From: Epichloe hybrida
Taxonomy: Eukaryota; Ascomycota; Sordariomycetes; Hypocreales; Clavicipitaceae
Reading direction: 5' to 3'
NCBI GenBank assembly: GCA_019022495.1
Contig: JAFEKR010000010.1
Location: forward strand, 1,550,001-1,614,000
Length of the DNA: 64,000 nt
Below are positions 21,757 to 35,176 of this stretch, piece after piece. The position numbers and the translations under genes are program-made. The stretch's first letter is position 1. Every line of letters begins with the position of its first letter. A model generated the notes under the pieces. That model made no database searches. It was not told where the DNA came from and saw only the letters and a program-made list of their open reading frames with translations.

Positions 21757-24700
21757 ATTACCTCTCTTTAATTAATTATATATCTTAGCGCACTAAGTTA
21801 ATAGGTTATTAAAGGTTAGGTTTCCTTATTTAGTAAGTAACTTTTACCTAAACTTTAATTTCCTTAACTCTCTAGTTATTTAATTCTTTAAAGTTTAATT
21901 AGCTACTAGTAAGAGTAAACCTTTTATTACTTTTAGATTTCCTTTTACTAGTAGTTCTTAGTAAAGGATTACTAGAGAAGGCTTTATATAATTCCCTGTT
22001 ACTAGGTTAAAGAACATTCCTATTATATAGTTATTATCCTAAAGGAAGTTCTCTCTCTAGTTTATACCTAGTGCTTACATAGCTATAGGATATATTATAT
22101 CTAAGAGGTATCCTATACAGATTTATCTAGGGCTCTTAATTATAGTATTTGCCTCTTTACCTTTAACTCCTATAAGTAATAAATTATATATAGTTACTAT
22201 TATAATTATTACTATTTTCTTAAGATTATATAGCCTTAGGTACTTATTTACTAGGCTAAATATATACTATTTCCTAGGTTAAAAGTTTTTATTCTTAAAT
22301 AAGTCTTCTCCCTATAACTTATTTACTATTTTTACTAGTACTTTACCCTTATTCTTAATAACTAGAAGTTATTTATCTAGCTTAAAGGTTACTCCTTTTA
22401 TCTTACTACTCCTTTATCCTTATATTCTTTCTTTCTAAATAGTATAAGTAAAAGCTAGCTCCTTAGGGTTTTATATATAATATAAGTCTTTAAATAAGTC
22501 TAAGTCCTTTTACTTAATACTTACTTAGTATATTTCTTTAGCTACTAGTAAAGTAACTATTTATTTAGTAAAACTAAGATCTTTTCCTAGACTTATAGTT
22601 ATAGGAGCTATGCTAAGAGAAAATTCAATAGTAAACGGCTTTAGATAAAAATATAAAGGTATAGTGTAATTATAGTAAAGTAAGAGGGAAGAGGTCTTTA
22701 ACCTTTAAATAAAACTTAATAAAATTTATTAGGGTTAAACTTAGAATAGTAATAGGGTTTCCCTTAGTAATTAAGGAAAAGGGTAAAAAGTACTAGAATA
22801 TAAGAGAAGAAGGGGGGAAGTATATAGTCTTCTCTAATTCTCACTCTAAGCTTACTCTTAGCTTACCTTTTCCTACCTCTTAATTAATTACTAACCTATG
22901 CTTTTTTTTTTTTTTTTTTTTCCCTCTCTCTCTCTCTTTTTTTTTTATTAAACCTCTAATTCTTACTATATAAATTATATATTCCTCTATATCTTAAGGG
23001 TCTCCCTTAATTTTATCTCTATAATTTTATTCTCCTTAATAATAGTTAATTCTATAAAGTCTTTAAATAACTAGTTTAAGGGATATAAGCCTTTAAAGTA
23101 TCCTTATAAAAGTCTAAGCTATACCCTCCCCTTACTCTTAATTTATCTAGGTTAATAAGTTAATAGAAAGTATACCTAGTCTAAGTTTTAATTTAAAATA
23201 GTCCTTACTACTATAATTATAGCTTTAGGGGCTTCCCCTTAGTAATTACTATTACTATCTTACCTAGTTTAAATAGTTTAACTCTTTATTATTTATAGTA
23301 TTCTTTATAAGTAATAGCCCTTAACTTCCTATTAGCCTTCACTACTATATAATAGAATTTAATATTCCCTATAAAATACATTACTATATCTCCTTCTAGG
23401 GACTTCTCTAGTAGCTACGCTAAATTCTTATAAAAATTATTACTTTAACTAGCTAAACTTTAGGTTAATAAGGCTCCTAGCCCTATCCCTAAATTCTATA
23501 TTAATCTATATAGCACCTCTATAGGAGTATACCCTATAGATTTAATATATTAGTAATTTAATATTTTTACTATATTAGGAAGTTAAAGATCTTTAGTTCT
23601 TTATATTAGATATTATCTTATTTAACACGCCCTATAAGATTTAATTTAATACCTTTACTAGTCTAATACTCTTATAAGACTATCTTAGAGTATTTATTAA
23701 GTTTACTCCCTTTCTCTTTAAAAATACTAATAACTTTGCTAACCTAAATGCTAGCCTAGGATTAGTATAAAAACCCTCTAGAGTAAGTAATAACCTATTT
23801 ATCTAAGCCTATAAATAGTTTACTACCTTTATAGCACTAGTTAACCTACAGGGGAATAGCTATATAAACTAAGAAAAATAATTAACTATAATAAGTATAT
23901 GCTAGATCTTTTACTCTAATTCTAGAAATAGTCTAATATAGTCTATCCCTATTACTTAAAATAGTTTATTTACTACTACTAGTTAATTTAGTGCCTTTTT
24001 CTTTTAAGTAGTATATTAAGCATATAGTATATACCCTAGAATATAGTTAATAATATTACTACTTATCCTAGGCTAAAACACTAATTAAGTTAACTATTAC
24101 TAGGTTAGGTTTGCTTTAAAATGCCTAGACTTATTATAAGCCTCCTATAAGGCACTTATTACTTCTTCTCTTACTAGGTAATATTATCTATTATACCTTC
24201 CTTTAAACTAAAGAATCCTATTCTTAAGTTTATACTATTACACTTTTATAACTATTTTTCTAATAGTATAATAGTTATAATCTCCCTTATAACACTTCCT
24301 AGTAGTAAGGAACCTTATAATTTCTTTATACTATAGCTTCTCTAAGTACTTCCCCTATAGTAATTTAACTCTAGGTAATACCTCTAGCTATCTTATATTT
24401 TAGCTTAACCCCTTAAGATTAAACTCTTTCTAAATCTTAGTAGCTTTTAGAGTCTTTAATATCTCCTTATATTCTCTAACTTTATCTTTCTAGATTTACT
24501 AGTTTTAGACTATATCCCTTAACCTAAACTTAGTTAAATTATTTATATAATTATCTAATAGAAATATAGTATAAGATAACCTATTAGCAGTAGTATTTTA
24601 TTTTCCTTAAATAAAACAAATCTTAATGTTTAATAGCCTTAGCTTAGTAACCTATCTAGTATAAATACCCTTATAACTAGTAGTAGTTATAAACATTATA

Positions 24701-27700
24701 AGTGGTTTATAATCTATAAAGATAGTTAATCTTATTCTTAACTTAAAAAAGTGCTTATACTTCTAATAAAACTTAATAATAGTATAAAGCTCTTACTTAT
24801 AAGTGCTATAGTTTTATTATATCTTAGTAAAAAGAAATAAATTATATAAAATAAAATAGGGGACTTTAGCTTAGACTTATAATATTATATACCCTTTACT
24901 AAATCCACTAGTATTAGAGTATAGTTAAGTTAGTAAGTTAAATATATACCTATATATACTTAGGATAGTAGTGGCTTTCTCCCTTAATATAAAGAAAGAT
25001 AAAGCCTCTAAATCTCCCTATTACTAGCTTATATCCCTAGTAAGTTAATTAAGAGGTTAAGTAATCTTAGTATAGTTCTTAATTTATTATTAGTAAGGTC
25101 TAATAGCTCCTAAGAATAAACGCACGCTAGATTAACTTATAGGTATAGGCTAATCCCTTAGCTTTGTAGCTTAGTTAAGTTTAATATATATCTTCCCCCT
25201 TGCCTTATAAACCTAACTAACTATAATAATTAAATTTATTCCTAGAGAAACCTTTTTAAAGCTTAGTTTTAGTAAGGTCTATAGTAGCCTAAGTAGTAAA
25301 TAGTCCTTAATAAAAGACTACTACTTCTTAAATAAAGCATGCTTATAGAAGATATTATCTATGTATATAGCTAATGCACTTAGATTACCTAAGAGTTAAG
25401 GAGTAATAAGAGAGGGTTTAGGGTAAGGTAATAGGATTAGACTAAGTGTAATCCTTATTACTTTAGTTATTATAAACCTAGCTAATTAAGAACCTTAGGG
25501 TATATAAGATAGTTATAACTAACTAAACCTAGGGATATTAAAGGTAAACACATGCCTTAACTCTAATGCTATAGGTATTAACTAGTATATATACTTAAGG
25601 TTAAACATATAGTAAGAATTAATCTAAGGGTTAGATAGTTAATTATGAATTTTAGCTAGTAAGGGTAACTAGCTACCTAGTATGTTCTCCTTAACGTAAG
25701 AATAATTAATAGTAAGTTATTACTTAGCCTATAGGTTAGACTTATCCTTTAGTACTAGTATAGGTTCTACACACTAGTTAGATATCTTTCTATTAGTAGC
25801 TATAGTATACTTATATATCCCTAACTTAATTCCTTTAGTTATTAACTAATTTAACTAATACTTCTAAGGCTTTAACTATCTTTGCTTTAAGGATTATACC
25901 TAAGGCTTTATATTTTCTTTTAGCTAAGGTACGTGCACGTAAAGGTCTATAATAGGGATATTAGCAATTAATAAGGCATTTAGGTCTTTATATATATAAA
26001 ATATTTGTATAACTTCCTTTACTATAGACTTTAGGATAAGGGGGCCTAAGGTTACTTTATAACCCTTAAACTATAATAACACTATTTTAATTAGGGTTTT
26101 CTAGTTAGTTTCTTTTCTTTACACTCTTTGCTTAGTTAGAAATAGGAATAACAGAGAATCTAGAGTAACTAGCCCTAGCTAATTATCCTTTATCTATTAA
26201 AACATTTTCCTATTATTATTATTAACCCTTAATTCTATAGTATATTCTCTCCCTCTAAGTAAATTTACTTCTAATAGGAATATATAAAGACTAAGTTAAT
26301 TTATAAGCTAAAAATTCATTTACACTAAAACAAAATAGGTAATCTAAGGCATATAGCTAGAAAACCACACTATAGGCTTAACCTAGAAATAAATAAAAGG
26401 GAGCTTATAAAGTTACTTACTCCTATATTTACTCTAGGCTATTAGATTTAGTTTTTTAACTTAACTAGGTTATAGTAAGTAACTTAGTTTTCTAACTTAT
26501 TTAAATTATTCTCCTCCTTATCCTTAGATCCTAATAAGGCATTATCTAAGGATAAGTTTATATTATCCTAACCTATATACTTCTCTAGGATTATAGGCTT
26601 AGCTAGATAGAGTATTACTTTCTATTAATTAGATAAAGCTACTAAAGGTCCCTTAATAAAAATAACTTTATCTTTACGCTCCTTAACTCTAATTATAAGT
26701 TTAGAGTTCCTAATATTAAACCTTATACTTATATTATAAAGCTAAGGCAAACCTAGAATTAAAATAGTCTAGTTCTTAGGCTAATAGTCTAGGGTAATTA
26801 CTGCCTAAACTAACCACATAATACTATAGTATAACACTTTTATTAATATAAAATAGGTAACTATATTCTCTTATCTATTAGTATTAATTATTTATAGCCC
26901 TTAGAAACTAATAAATCCTAAATTATAGACTAGTATATTTTCCTATAGTATAAACGCCTAAGATATAATATTAATCTTAGCTCCCTAATTAGCTATTGCT
27001 TATCCTAGCCTAAGATTAAATACCTATTCCTTCTAAAATCCTATATAAGCTTAGATAGTAATCCTAAATAACTTAGCACCTAATTAATGCTCTTAAAGTA
27101 ACTTAGTATTATAATTATTAGCTATAGGCCTTTTCTAACCCTTACTAGATATAGCCTAAACTAAACTTATATTAAGTAAGAAAGCTACCTTTTTCTTTAT
27201 TTGCTTTCTTAGGGCTATTACCCTTAATAATAGCTTTTAAAACTACTTAGATATCTCTAGGCTAATCTACTATAAATCTATTAGTAAAATTAGGACTAAG
27301 ATATAACTTACTAAGGCCTTCTAGTTAATAGGACCTAGACCCTTATATCCCTAAATCTTACTTAATGCCCTTATATTTTACCTAACTACCTTTTCTCTTA
27401 CTAATAGTGTAGCCTTAGGAGTTAGAGTTAGACTTTCTAATATCTTACTAAGGGGCATTCTCTTTTGTTTTTTTAATAGTAATATAGCCTCTAATACTAA
27501 TATTATAACCTATAGAGTACCTTAAGTAATAAACTTAAGGGTTTTTATATTAGCTTTTTTAAGGCTCTTAATAAGGGGTCTTAAAACTCTAGCTTTACCC
27601 TCCTCCTTATTAGTAATATCCTTTACTTATGCCTTTATATTAGTATAGTAAGCCTTAATTTTCTATAAGCTTATAGTAGCTATAGGATTTTATTTAAGCT

Positions 27701-29667
27701 AAATAAGCTAGGGATTCTCTATAAGGTTAGGTAAGTTTTTAATAGTACCTAGCTTAATTAAAGCATATTAAACTCTAACTAATAATTCACCTATAACCTC
27801 TTTAATAATCCTAGATACTACTATATCCTTATATTTATTACTATTTAAGTATACTTAAGCTAACTAAGCATAGATTTATCTAGGTACTTATAACTAGTTA
27901 TTATAGGGGGGAAGTATTATTAATTTTAACTATAAGGATTTCTATTATTATAATAAATTATTTCTAGTTATAGTATAGTTTATAGTATAATATCTAGTAA
28001 CTTTACACTTAAAGTAAGCACCCTTATAAGGTAATAGTGTAATTCTATTAATATACTAATTCCTTAATTTAGTTACTAGTCTTAGTTTAAGTGCTCTTTC
28101 TCTTTAACTAGTACCTTAGGTTATTATAGGTATATTTTATAAGGGTTAATATATACTAGTACTATTATTCTAATACTAAGGGGGAAAGGTTACTTATTAA
28201 GTTCTAGGGATAGACTAGTTAGCATTACCTTATAGGTTTACTAAAGCTCTATTCCCTAAGTTAATATTACCTTTATTTTATATCTAAGAATAATTCTAAG
28301 GGTATATAGCTAAAGTTAGTGTTTAATTAACTACTTAAGGTATAGGATAATACTTACTAAATTACTAAGGGTTAGTAAAACTATATATTCCTAATAGACC
28401 TAGGTATAATATTATAGGCTAAAGCTAGGTAATTAAAGTATTAACTAAAGTAAACTATTATCTTTATTCTCCTAATACTTTTATAAACCCTAGGGGTAGT
28501 TTATATACCTAAGATAATACTTTATTAGTAAAGCACTTACTCTAGAGTTTAATAAATTCCTCTATTAGGGTGATTTTTATATCTTATATAGTTATTTTTA
28601 TAAGATTAGCTTTTACCTCTAAAATAGTAGTAGCTTACTTAATATATTCTTAGGCTTCTCTAAGGCTATTAGTAGCTAATATATTCTAGCTAATTAATTC
28701 CTATATTAGTAATTTATTATATAATCCTTAAATAAACTACTAGATAAAGTTATAGAGGGTATAACTCTTAATTAAAGTAAGGGGATAGTTAGAAGTAATT
28801 AGTTTATCCTTTCCTTTAGTATAATAAAGTATATTTAAAATATAAGAGTAATAGGTAATAAGGGCCTTACTCTTACCTTATTAAAGTTTTATATTAGTAC
28901 TAGTTTTTACTTCTTTATTAATAATATTAGGAGGGTATTACTCTTATAGTAACTATTAGAGGGTAGCTAAATTAGTAGTAATTACTATACTATTCTTAGC
29001 CCTTAAGACTATAAGCCTTAATTACTCTAAGCTATTAATAAAAGTAACTACCTTACTACCTAAGGCTATATTAATAGCTTAGATAAAGGTATTTAGGTTA
29101 ATATCCTTACCTTTATTAATAGTCTTAAAAGTCTACTATAAATAACTTAACTATTATCCTACTAATAAACCTATTAAAGGTCCTAATATCTTAAGATAAG
29201 GATAACTTATATAGCTCTATTATAGGCTAATAAGTAAGTATTTTAACTATAGGTTTTTTAGTTTCTAATAAAGGTAACTTTAATTCTAATATAGTAGTAA
29301 GTTACTTAAAGAAATAAGCTAACTAGATTATAGCCTAGTCTCCTAGTCTAGTAAGAGGGAAGTTTTCTTCTCTTACTAGGACGCTTCCTAGAGATAATAA
29401 CATTATTAATTCTAAGTTATAATTATATACCTCCGCTATCTGCGGATTTTATAAGGATTCTAACTCCTATACCTCTAGATTAATAATAGTAATAACTAAA
29501 AGTGTAGGGTTTTATAGGTATAAGTAAGGATTAGGAAATATAAGTAAGTAGACCACCCTAGTCTAACTAATAATAATAAGGATAATATAAAAATAATAAC
29601 TTAACTTTAGGTAGCTTAAGGAAGCTTTAATTACTAATCTCCTAGCGTGGTCGCTAAGATTAGTATC

Positions 29668-29817
29668 TAATAGGAATAAAGCTTCTAATGATTTAATTAA
29701 CTTAAATTAAATTCTAGAGGTGATAATCTAGGAGAAAAGAAGCCCTGTCAAAAAAATCTGCTGGTGGGGTTTTTGTGCTAGGTGGGCCAGGTGCCTCGCA
29801 CCTGCCCCCACCCGTCA
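29668..29817 (-). repeat. Gypsy LTR, right copy (5' LTR)
   Basis: 150-bp partner of 11840-11989. Here the inner end is mutated (taatagg for tgacagg) and the outer 75 bp is ancestral, including the unmutated CCCGTCA terminus. Confidence 0.9.
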
Positions 29818-30791
29818 CTGGGTCCTACATTTCCATTTCCATTTCAAATCGCTCGGTCCAGGATGCCGTCGTTCGCATGGCGTACCGTGTGCACTTGTGT
29901 GCGCCTCTTTGCTTTCTTGCTTGACTGCTTTTGCCCCTCCCCCGCCTTTTCCTTCCGCCCGTCAGGGATCTACATACATGTAGGTGAGCAATAACGTAAC
30001 ATTACCCTTGCTTGGCGCCAGCGAGACGAAGAGAGGAGAACTCGGGAGACAAAGAAAGAAGTCTGCATCCGCGATCCCGCCTCCCGCCCGGTGAGTTCCG
30101 ACGAGCATGCATGTGGAAAAAGGACACCTGGCCTATTAGATCCATGCATGATGCGCAAGCCCAAGTCCATTCCACATTCCATGCGTGCCCGGAATCCGTC
30201 AAGAAATGCTCCGACGGTTGCTCGGTTCTGTCCTGCTTTGCCGGGCCTCCGACCGCACGGGTGACGTCATGGCCGCGCCAAGCCGAATCGTTCCTGGCGC
30301 CACAAAGTCCGCGTGGGTTTATACCAAGTCGGCAGCATCGGGGTATTTGCTTATTCGCATTTTCCCTATTCTCAAAGGCTTGCTTTATTTTTTGTAATTT
30401 TATTCTTATTTATTTCTATTTTCTATTTTTTTTTGGGGGGGGGGGGGGCTTCCACAGCGTCATCATCGTTCCGTAGATGCACCGAGTTATCTTCAAAGCG
30501 AGTGAGGTCCTGCCTCTTTTGATCCAGCCCGGCGCCGAATTTTCACCAAGACGCCGGCAGCCAGTCTTTTCTAAAGCATGTCATGGGGAAACGGCCGTCG
30601 GCACCATACAGCTGGGGGAGTCACTTTAGCAAGTCTTCGAGTTGCTTAGGCAGACATACTATTACCGCTAGACAGAATGGAAACTAACAAACTAGTAACA
30701 CTACAAGAGCTTATTAAAGGATGATGTAAAATAAATCAAGGACGTTACTAAAAAGTCAAATATCAAACTTACTACCAATCAACCAAACTAG
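29818..30791. other. Intergenic between gypsy element and NRPS relic
   Basis: GC-balanced, with no supported gene. It has a T-rich stretch and a 14-G run at 30435-30448. The open frames here (for example 30012-30476 plus) are low complexity at the end and unlike any family I know. Confidence 0.4.
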
Positions 30792-33400
30792 CTACACACA
30801 GTCCACACCGATGAAGTTCTCCTCAGTGAATCTTCGGATCATCCTGGCAAATGTGTCGCTATCGAGGTTCTTCGTTGAAGAAACAGCATCAACCTGTTGA
30901 GAGAGGCCAATTGGGCGCGGGAAGTGGCAGGAGTTGACGCTGCCTGGCTTCTTCTCCCAGTAGCTCGTTCGATCTTTTGGCAAGCTTGAACTTGGTACCC
31001 TGCGCAAATCGGTGGCTAATGTCAATCGTCTCATGCCTGAGCCCACTGCTCCTGAATCATCGCGGCGGAGCTGCCATCAGTGATGGCGTGGCTCATCTCT
31101 GGTTGGACAGTGACGTGGCTGCCTGCTCTTGGGTAGCTCGGGCAGAGTGAGGCGGTGAGGAGGTTTGAGTTGCTGGTAGTCGACTCTGGGGAGATCTGCG
31201 ATGCATGCTTCCCACACCACCTGATTGAACGATGTCTCATCATCCAACCCTTCAATGAAGACACTCGGGAGTGACGAGTGTCGAGCAACTACTTGCTGCC
31301 ACGCCCCTGCGAGGCGAGTCATGCTGATGTCCTTGTCCAACAAAGGCATCCTGTACGATGCGCCGATCTGCGCGAACCAACCAGTTTCGAATCAAATCTT
31401 GGTGAGAGATATGGCGATTCCAGGAGAAGGGGAATCTAGTTTAATCCTCCCTCTGTTGAGACGTTGATCTCAAAAGAGAAGCCGACATGGGTAGGGCAGG
31501 GCCAGCGTCCGAGATACCATCGAGCATCCCCTACGAAACGCACGATATGCTCCGGCGGGCTATCGATATTCCTGATACGTGTGTCGGAGCCAAGGTACTT
31601 AACCAGCCAACTGTTCGAGACAAGTCAATATCTTCATTCCATGACTCACGACCATGGCTCACGACCATGGCCCTCGTTGAAAAATCGCAAGACCTTGTCT
31701 GGAGTCGATTCCAAACCTGGAACGGAAGTCCTTCTTCCAAGTGGCCGCCGCTAACGAGGGGTCTCCAGGTCTTCTAGGACGATTCGCCAGGATACAAGGT
31801 TAACAACGAGGTACTGCTCCCCCGAGGAAAGTGTGCATAAGTCTGCGGCAAAAAAAAAAAAAAACGACGCCGTTCTTGACATCCAATGGCTTTTTGTGTC
31901 TCGGACGCAACAGCCTTGACTTCGGAGAGATGCACATCACAGAGCCATTCGCGAAGAACTCTTGCGATTGAGCTTACCAGAGGGATGGAGAGGAAATATC
32001 TTGGACGGCAATCCAAGTGGACGATCACGTAAACAGGAACAGCACCTTCCAGCATGGTAGGAAGCTCTTCCTGGAAATCTCGGAAAATCCGAGCTGTTCT
32101 TCCATCACCAGTGGCAAACTCGATTCTTGAAGAGTTGACATTTTCGGGTCGGTATGCCTCCAAGCTAACGACGCCGATGAGTCGGTTGGCGCAAAGGCCG
32201 GTCGTAGGGTATAAACAAGCTGCTTGTCGAGCGGATGGAACGACGGACCACATGGTTGTCGATTTCCCCCAAACTTCACACGCTGTCCGTGGAGTTTGAC
32301 CTGGGTATCTTTACGGCCAGTGTGTATCAGGCTTCCATCCATATTTACATCGAACCAAGTCACCGCACCGGTTTGGCATAGACGCCCGTGACGACCAGGT
32401 TGATCCGCAGTGCCACGCAGCAACCAGGGTGGATTCTCAACGAAAGCTCCAGCAGTCTTTTTTTTGGGTCATTGAAGTATTCAGGGCCTACGGATGGTCC
32501 TTTCCAGGAGGAGCTCGCCGACGCTACCCACCAGTGTGAGGATTGAGGCCGTCGAGGGAGTCAATTGCACAAGATTAGGTCTCAAGCGTTGGAGAGAGCC
32601 GGCTAGACCGTCTTTTCGTTCAGCCTCAGAAGGGACGCACAAAGTGGCACCGCATGTCAATGGATTCAACAAGTTGCCCCAGGTGGCATCGAACGCGTAG
32701 GAAGCGAAGTCGTATACTCTTAATCCTTCTGTGAAGCCGTTGATGCCCTGCTGATGCTTGACGGCATTACTGTAGTTTTGAATGTGTGATGACGGCGCCT
32801 TTTGGTGTCAGTGGATATTTGACGTGTAATTCTGACGCAGAAGCTTTGGTTGCAGCAATGGCTTTTAGTGTTGACTAATTCGGGAGGCGGTTGACTGAAG
32901 AACCACTGCTGTATTTGCGTGACGAAGAGTTGGAGAGGATATGTTCCTGACGAGCGCAATTCGAAGACGTATCGCGCCATGTAATCGCCCAATCTCCGTG
33001 CAGTCAGGGCCAAGAGACCCCTCCTGCAGTAGTGTGTACATGGGAAGATATCCTCAAAAGGGGTGAAAAACCACGTCCGTAGGCTGCGATGGAGAAACCA
33101 TGACCCGTTCATACTGTAATACAACCATGCCAGCGATTTCCTTCCGTTGACAACTCTTCTCTGCTCGCTTTCGATTCTACTGCCAGAGCAAGACTGTATG
33201 CGCCATTCCGACGCCGTTTCATCTGTTTTATTCCCTGTATATACCACGTTCGCACCATCAGCTCGTGAGTCAAGCCCGTCATCAACAGTTGCTGTTAAAA
33301 TCTGGGACTGTTTCCCAGATTGAGACAACTTGAATCTCTGCCCGAGACAGTATACGCAGCTTCCAAGGTGGAGCGAACGCAGATGTTGCCCGAAAAAGAG
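30792..33400 (-). pseudogene. Nonribosomal peptide synthetase relic (A, E tail and C pieces)
   Basis: Decayed NRPS reading leftwards in at least three frames. Near 32980 an A1-like stretch (LTARRLGDYMARYVFELR) survives. Near 32810-32760 the A3 core end TPKGAVITHSNYSNAV survives. Then come YDFASYAFDATWGNLLNPLT and LRPNLVQLTPSTASIL (about 32720-32530). A7/A8 motifs follow near 32370-32280 (GRLCQTGAVTWFD, GRKDTQVKLHGQRV). Near 31660 an epimerisation-domain motif [11 protein letters not shown] appears. Condensation sequences follow (LAGAWQQVVARHSSL near 31310; the active-site variant SHAITDGSS, in place of HHxxxDG, near 31080; a Tyr-Trp-Glu-Lys segment near 30950). A2, the glycine-rich half of A3, the T domain and most of E are missing. 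It is a deleted, frameshifted fragment of an A-T-E-C module with no function expected. Confidence 0.85.
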
Positions 33401-33612
33401 GCGCAGCCGTGACAGCCCAGTCATGTCACCATCTCGTAAATCTAGTCAAGTACAACTTTTTATGTTTGACACACTGTTTAAAAAGTACGCTCTCGTCATT
33501 GTCATTACAGGAAATGGGCTGGCCCCCAAGGAAGGAATCAAATCAATCAACATCTCGTGATTACACAATGCCATCTAGTCCTTTTTGTCACCCCTTGGAG
33601 CGCCCATTTCCT

Positions 33613-35176
33613 TTATTTACTTACAAAAGCCTCAATGAAGTCAATTTGTTCCAACACACAGGCCTTGCTGGTGCCACCTTTCGAGGTCCTCTTCTCAACA
33701 CTCCTCTCGAAATCAAAGACATCCTTGATGTCAGCCTCAAAGAGCGGCGTAATCTCCTTCAGATGGTCCAGGCTCAGTTCTGAGATGGAGCAGCTCTGCT
33801 TCTCGGCTTTGCGAACGACTGAGCCGGCCATGTGGTGGGTCTCGCGGAAGGGAACGCCCTTGAGGACGAGGTAGTCGGCCACATCGGTGGCAAGCATGTC
33901 GGCAGTCAGGGCTGCCTTCATCTTCTCGGGACGAATGTCCAAGGTCGCGACGACACCGGTGGTAATCTTGACGCAGTCGGAGACCGTCTTCAGGCAATCA
34001 ACCAGAGGCTCGACGGACTCCTGGAGATCCTTGTTGTAAGAGGTTGGGAGACTCTTGAGTGAGGACAGGAACCCGGACGACTGAAGGATTCCTTGTTAGC
34101 ATCCATTAGAAAAGGGCATTACCAAAACGAGGAGTAGACATAGCAAATCAGGACTTGAAAGCTTACCTGTCCCATGACGCGACCAGCCTTGCCGCGAATG
34201 AGCTCCAAGCTGTCGGGGTTCTTTTTCTGCGGCATCAAGCTACTACCAGTGCTGTAGGCATCTGCGACCTGTACGAAGCCAAACTCGGCGGTTGAGAAGA
34301 GAATCAAATCCTCACTCAGTCGGCTTAGGTGCACCATCAACAAGCTAGCCCACTGCAAAATATCGACGACGAAGTCACGGTCAGCGACAGCCGCCAGACT
34401 GTTGGGATGGGCTGAAGGAAAGCCCAAGTCCTTGGCCATGAAATCGCGGTCAATGCCAAAGGGATTGCCGGCAAGCGCGCCAACGCCCAGGGGGCAGCTG
34501 GCTACGCGCTCCTGGACACCGCTCAATCTCTGGAGATCGCCGAGAATGAAAGTAGCGTGAGAAAGAAGCCAGTGGGAAAATCGAACGGGCTGGGCACGCT
34601 GCAAATGGGTATATCCAGGCATCAACACGGGAAGCGTGACCTTGGCCTTGGCAGTGAAGACCTTGAGCGCCTCCTTGAGTGTTGAGGAGATGTCCTCGAG
34701 CTGTGATCTGGCCCATAATCGCATGTCGACGCTGACCTGTTCGTTTCGCGATCGACCGGTGTGCAGCTTACCGGCAACCTGGGTGCCGATGATCTCGCCC
34801 AATCGTCGCTCGTTGATGGTGTGGATGTCCTCGTCGGACTTTGGATTGATGACAATCGTGCCATTGTCCCATTCCTCGCCGACCTTTTTCAGACCAGTTG
34901 TGATCTGGTTCAGCTCGTCCTCGGTGATGATGTTCAGCTTCTGCAGGGCGCGGGCAAAGGTGATTGAGCCCCGGATGTCAGCGTGGCAGAGGCATTTGTC
35001 GAAAGACAGAGACTCGTTAAACTGCATCATTAGGTCATTGAGGCCGCCTACATATAGCTCAAAAATGGGTCAGCATAAGGATCGGAGGAGCAAGTGAGTG
35101 GGGTAACAGTAACAGGGCTGAACGTACTGCTGAAGCGGCCGCCCCAGAGGAACGTAGAGGCAGAATCGGAAGCCAT
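33613..35176 (-). CDS. ARG4: Argininosuccinate lyase
   Basis: Last step of arginine synthesis: argininosuccinate to arginine plus fumarate, cytosolic homotetramer of the fumarase/aspartase superfamily. Exon 1 (35176-35128) encodes MASDSASTFLWGGRFS. Intron 1 (35127-35048, GTACGT...TAG) and intron 2 (34166-34081, GTAAGC...CAG) are canonical. Exon 2 is 35047-34167 and exon 3 is 34080-33613. The spliced product is 465 aa, close to yeast Arg4 (463). Visible signatures are LWGGRFSSGLNDLMMQFNES at the N-terminus, HTGRSRNEQVSVDMRLW, GYTHLQRAQPVRFSHW, and the superfamily signature GSSLMPQKKNPDSLELIRGK with the catalytic-loop serine. Exon 3 supplies the C-terminal helical part ending EAFVSK. It is intact with normal composition. 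It is divergently transcribed from the epimerase across about 1.2 kb. Confidence 0.98.

Larger units (their letters stand above)
11840..29817 (-). mobile_element. Gypsy (Ty3-like) LTR retrotransposon, RIP-degraded, interrupted by Copia-A copy 1
   Basis: Matching 150-bp LTRs lie at both ends. Reading the minus strand from the right end, decayed pol domains appear in gypsy order. A reverse transcriptase box YIDNIF (25365-25348, from YIDD) is followed by an RNase H-like region containing a Thr-Asp/Asn-x-Ser-x-Phe-Ser-like stretch. An H2C2-like integrase region lies at about 24240-24050, then a DDE-core start resembling GIDYI near 23950. RT and RNase H before integrase is the gypsy order. Removing the 6,890-bp Copia-A insertion and its 5-bp duplication leaves about 11.1 kb, with about 4.5 kb after the integrase core, which is large for a gypsy element. 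Twelve bases outside the LTR start also match (aagat[c/t]agtatc), so the LTR may be 162 bp, with imperfect target copies CTAGG/CTGGG. Confidence 0.85.

Noticed and set aside
30012..30476. 154-codon plus frame before the NRPS relic
   Set aside because: Ends in a Phe/Gly low-complexity tail translated from a T run and a 14-G run. No domain content.
31001..32700. Plus-strand frames over the NRPS relic
   Set aside because: Shadows of the minus-strand A, E and C remnants.
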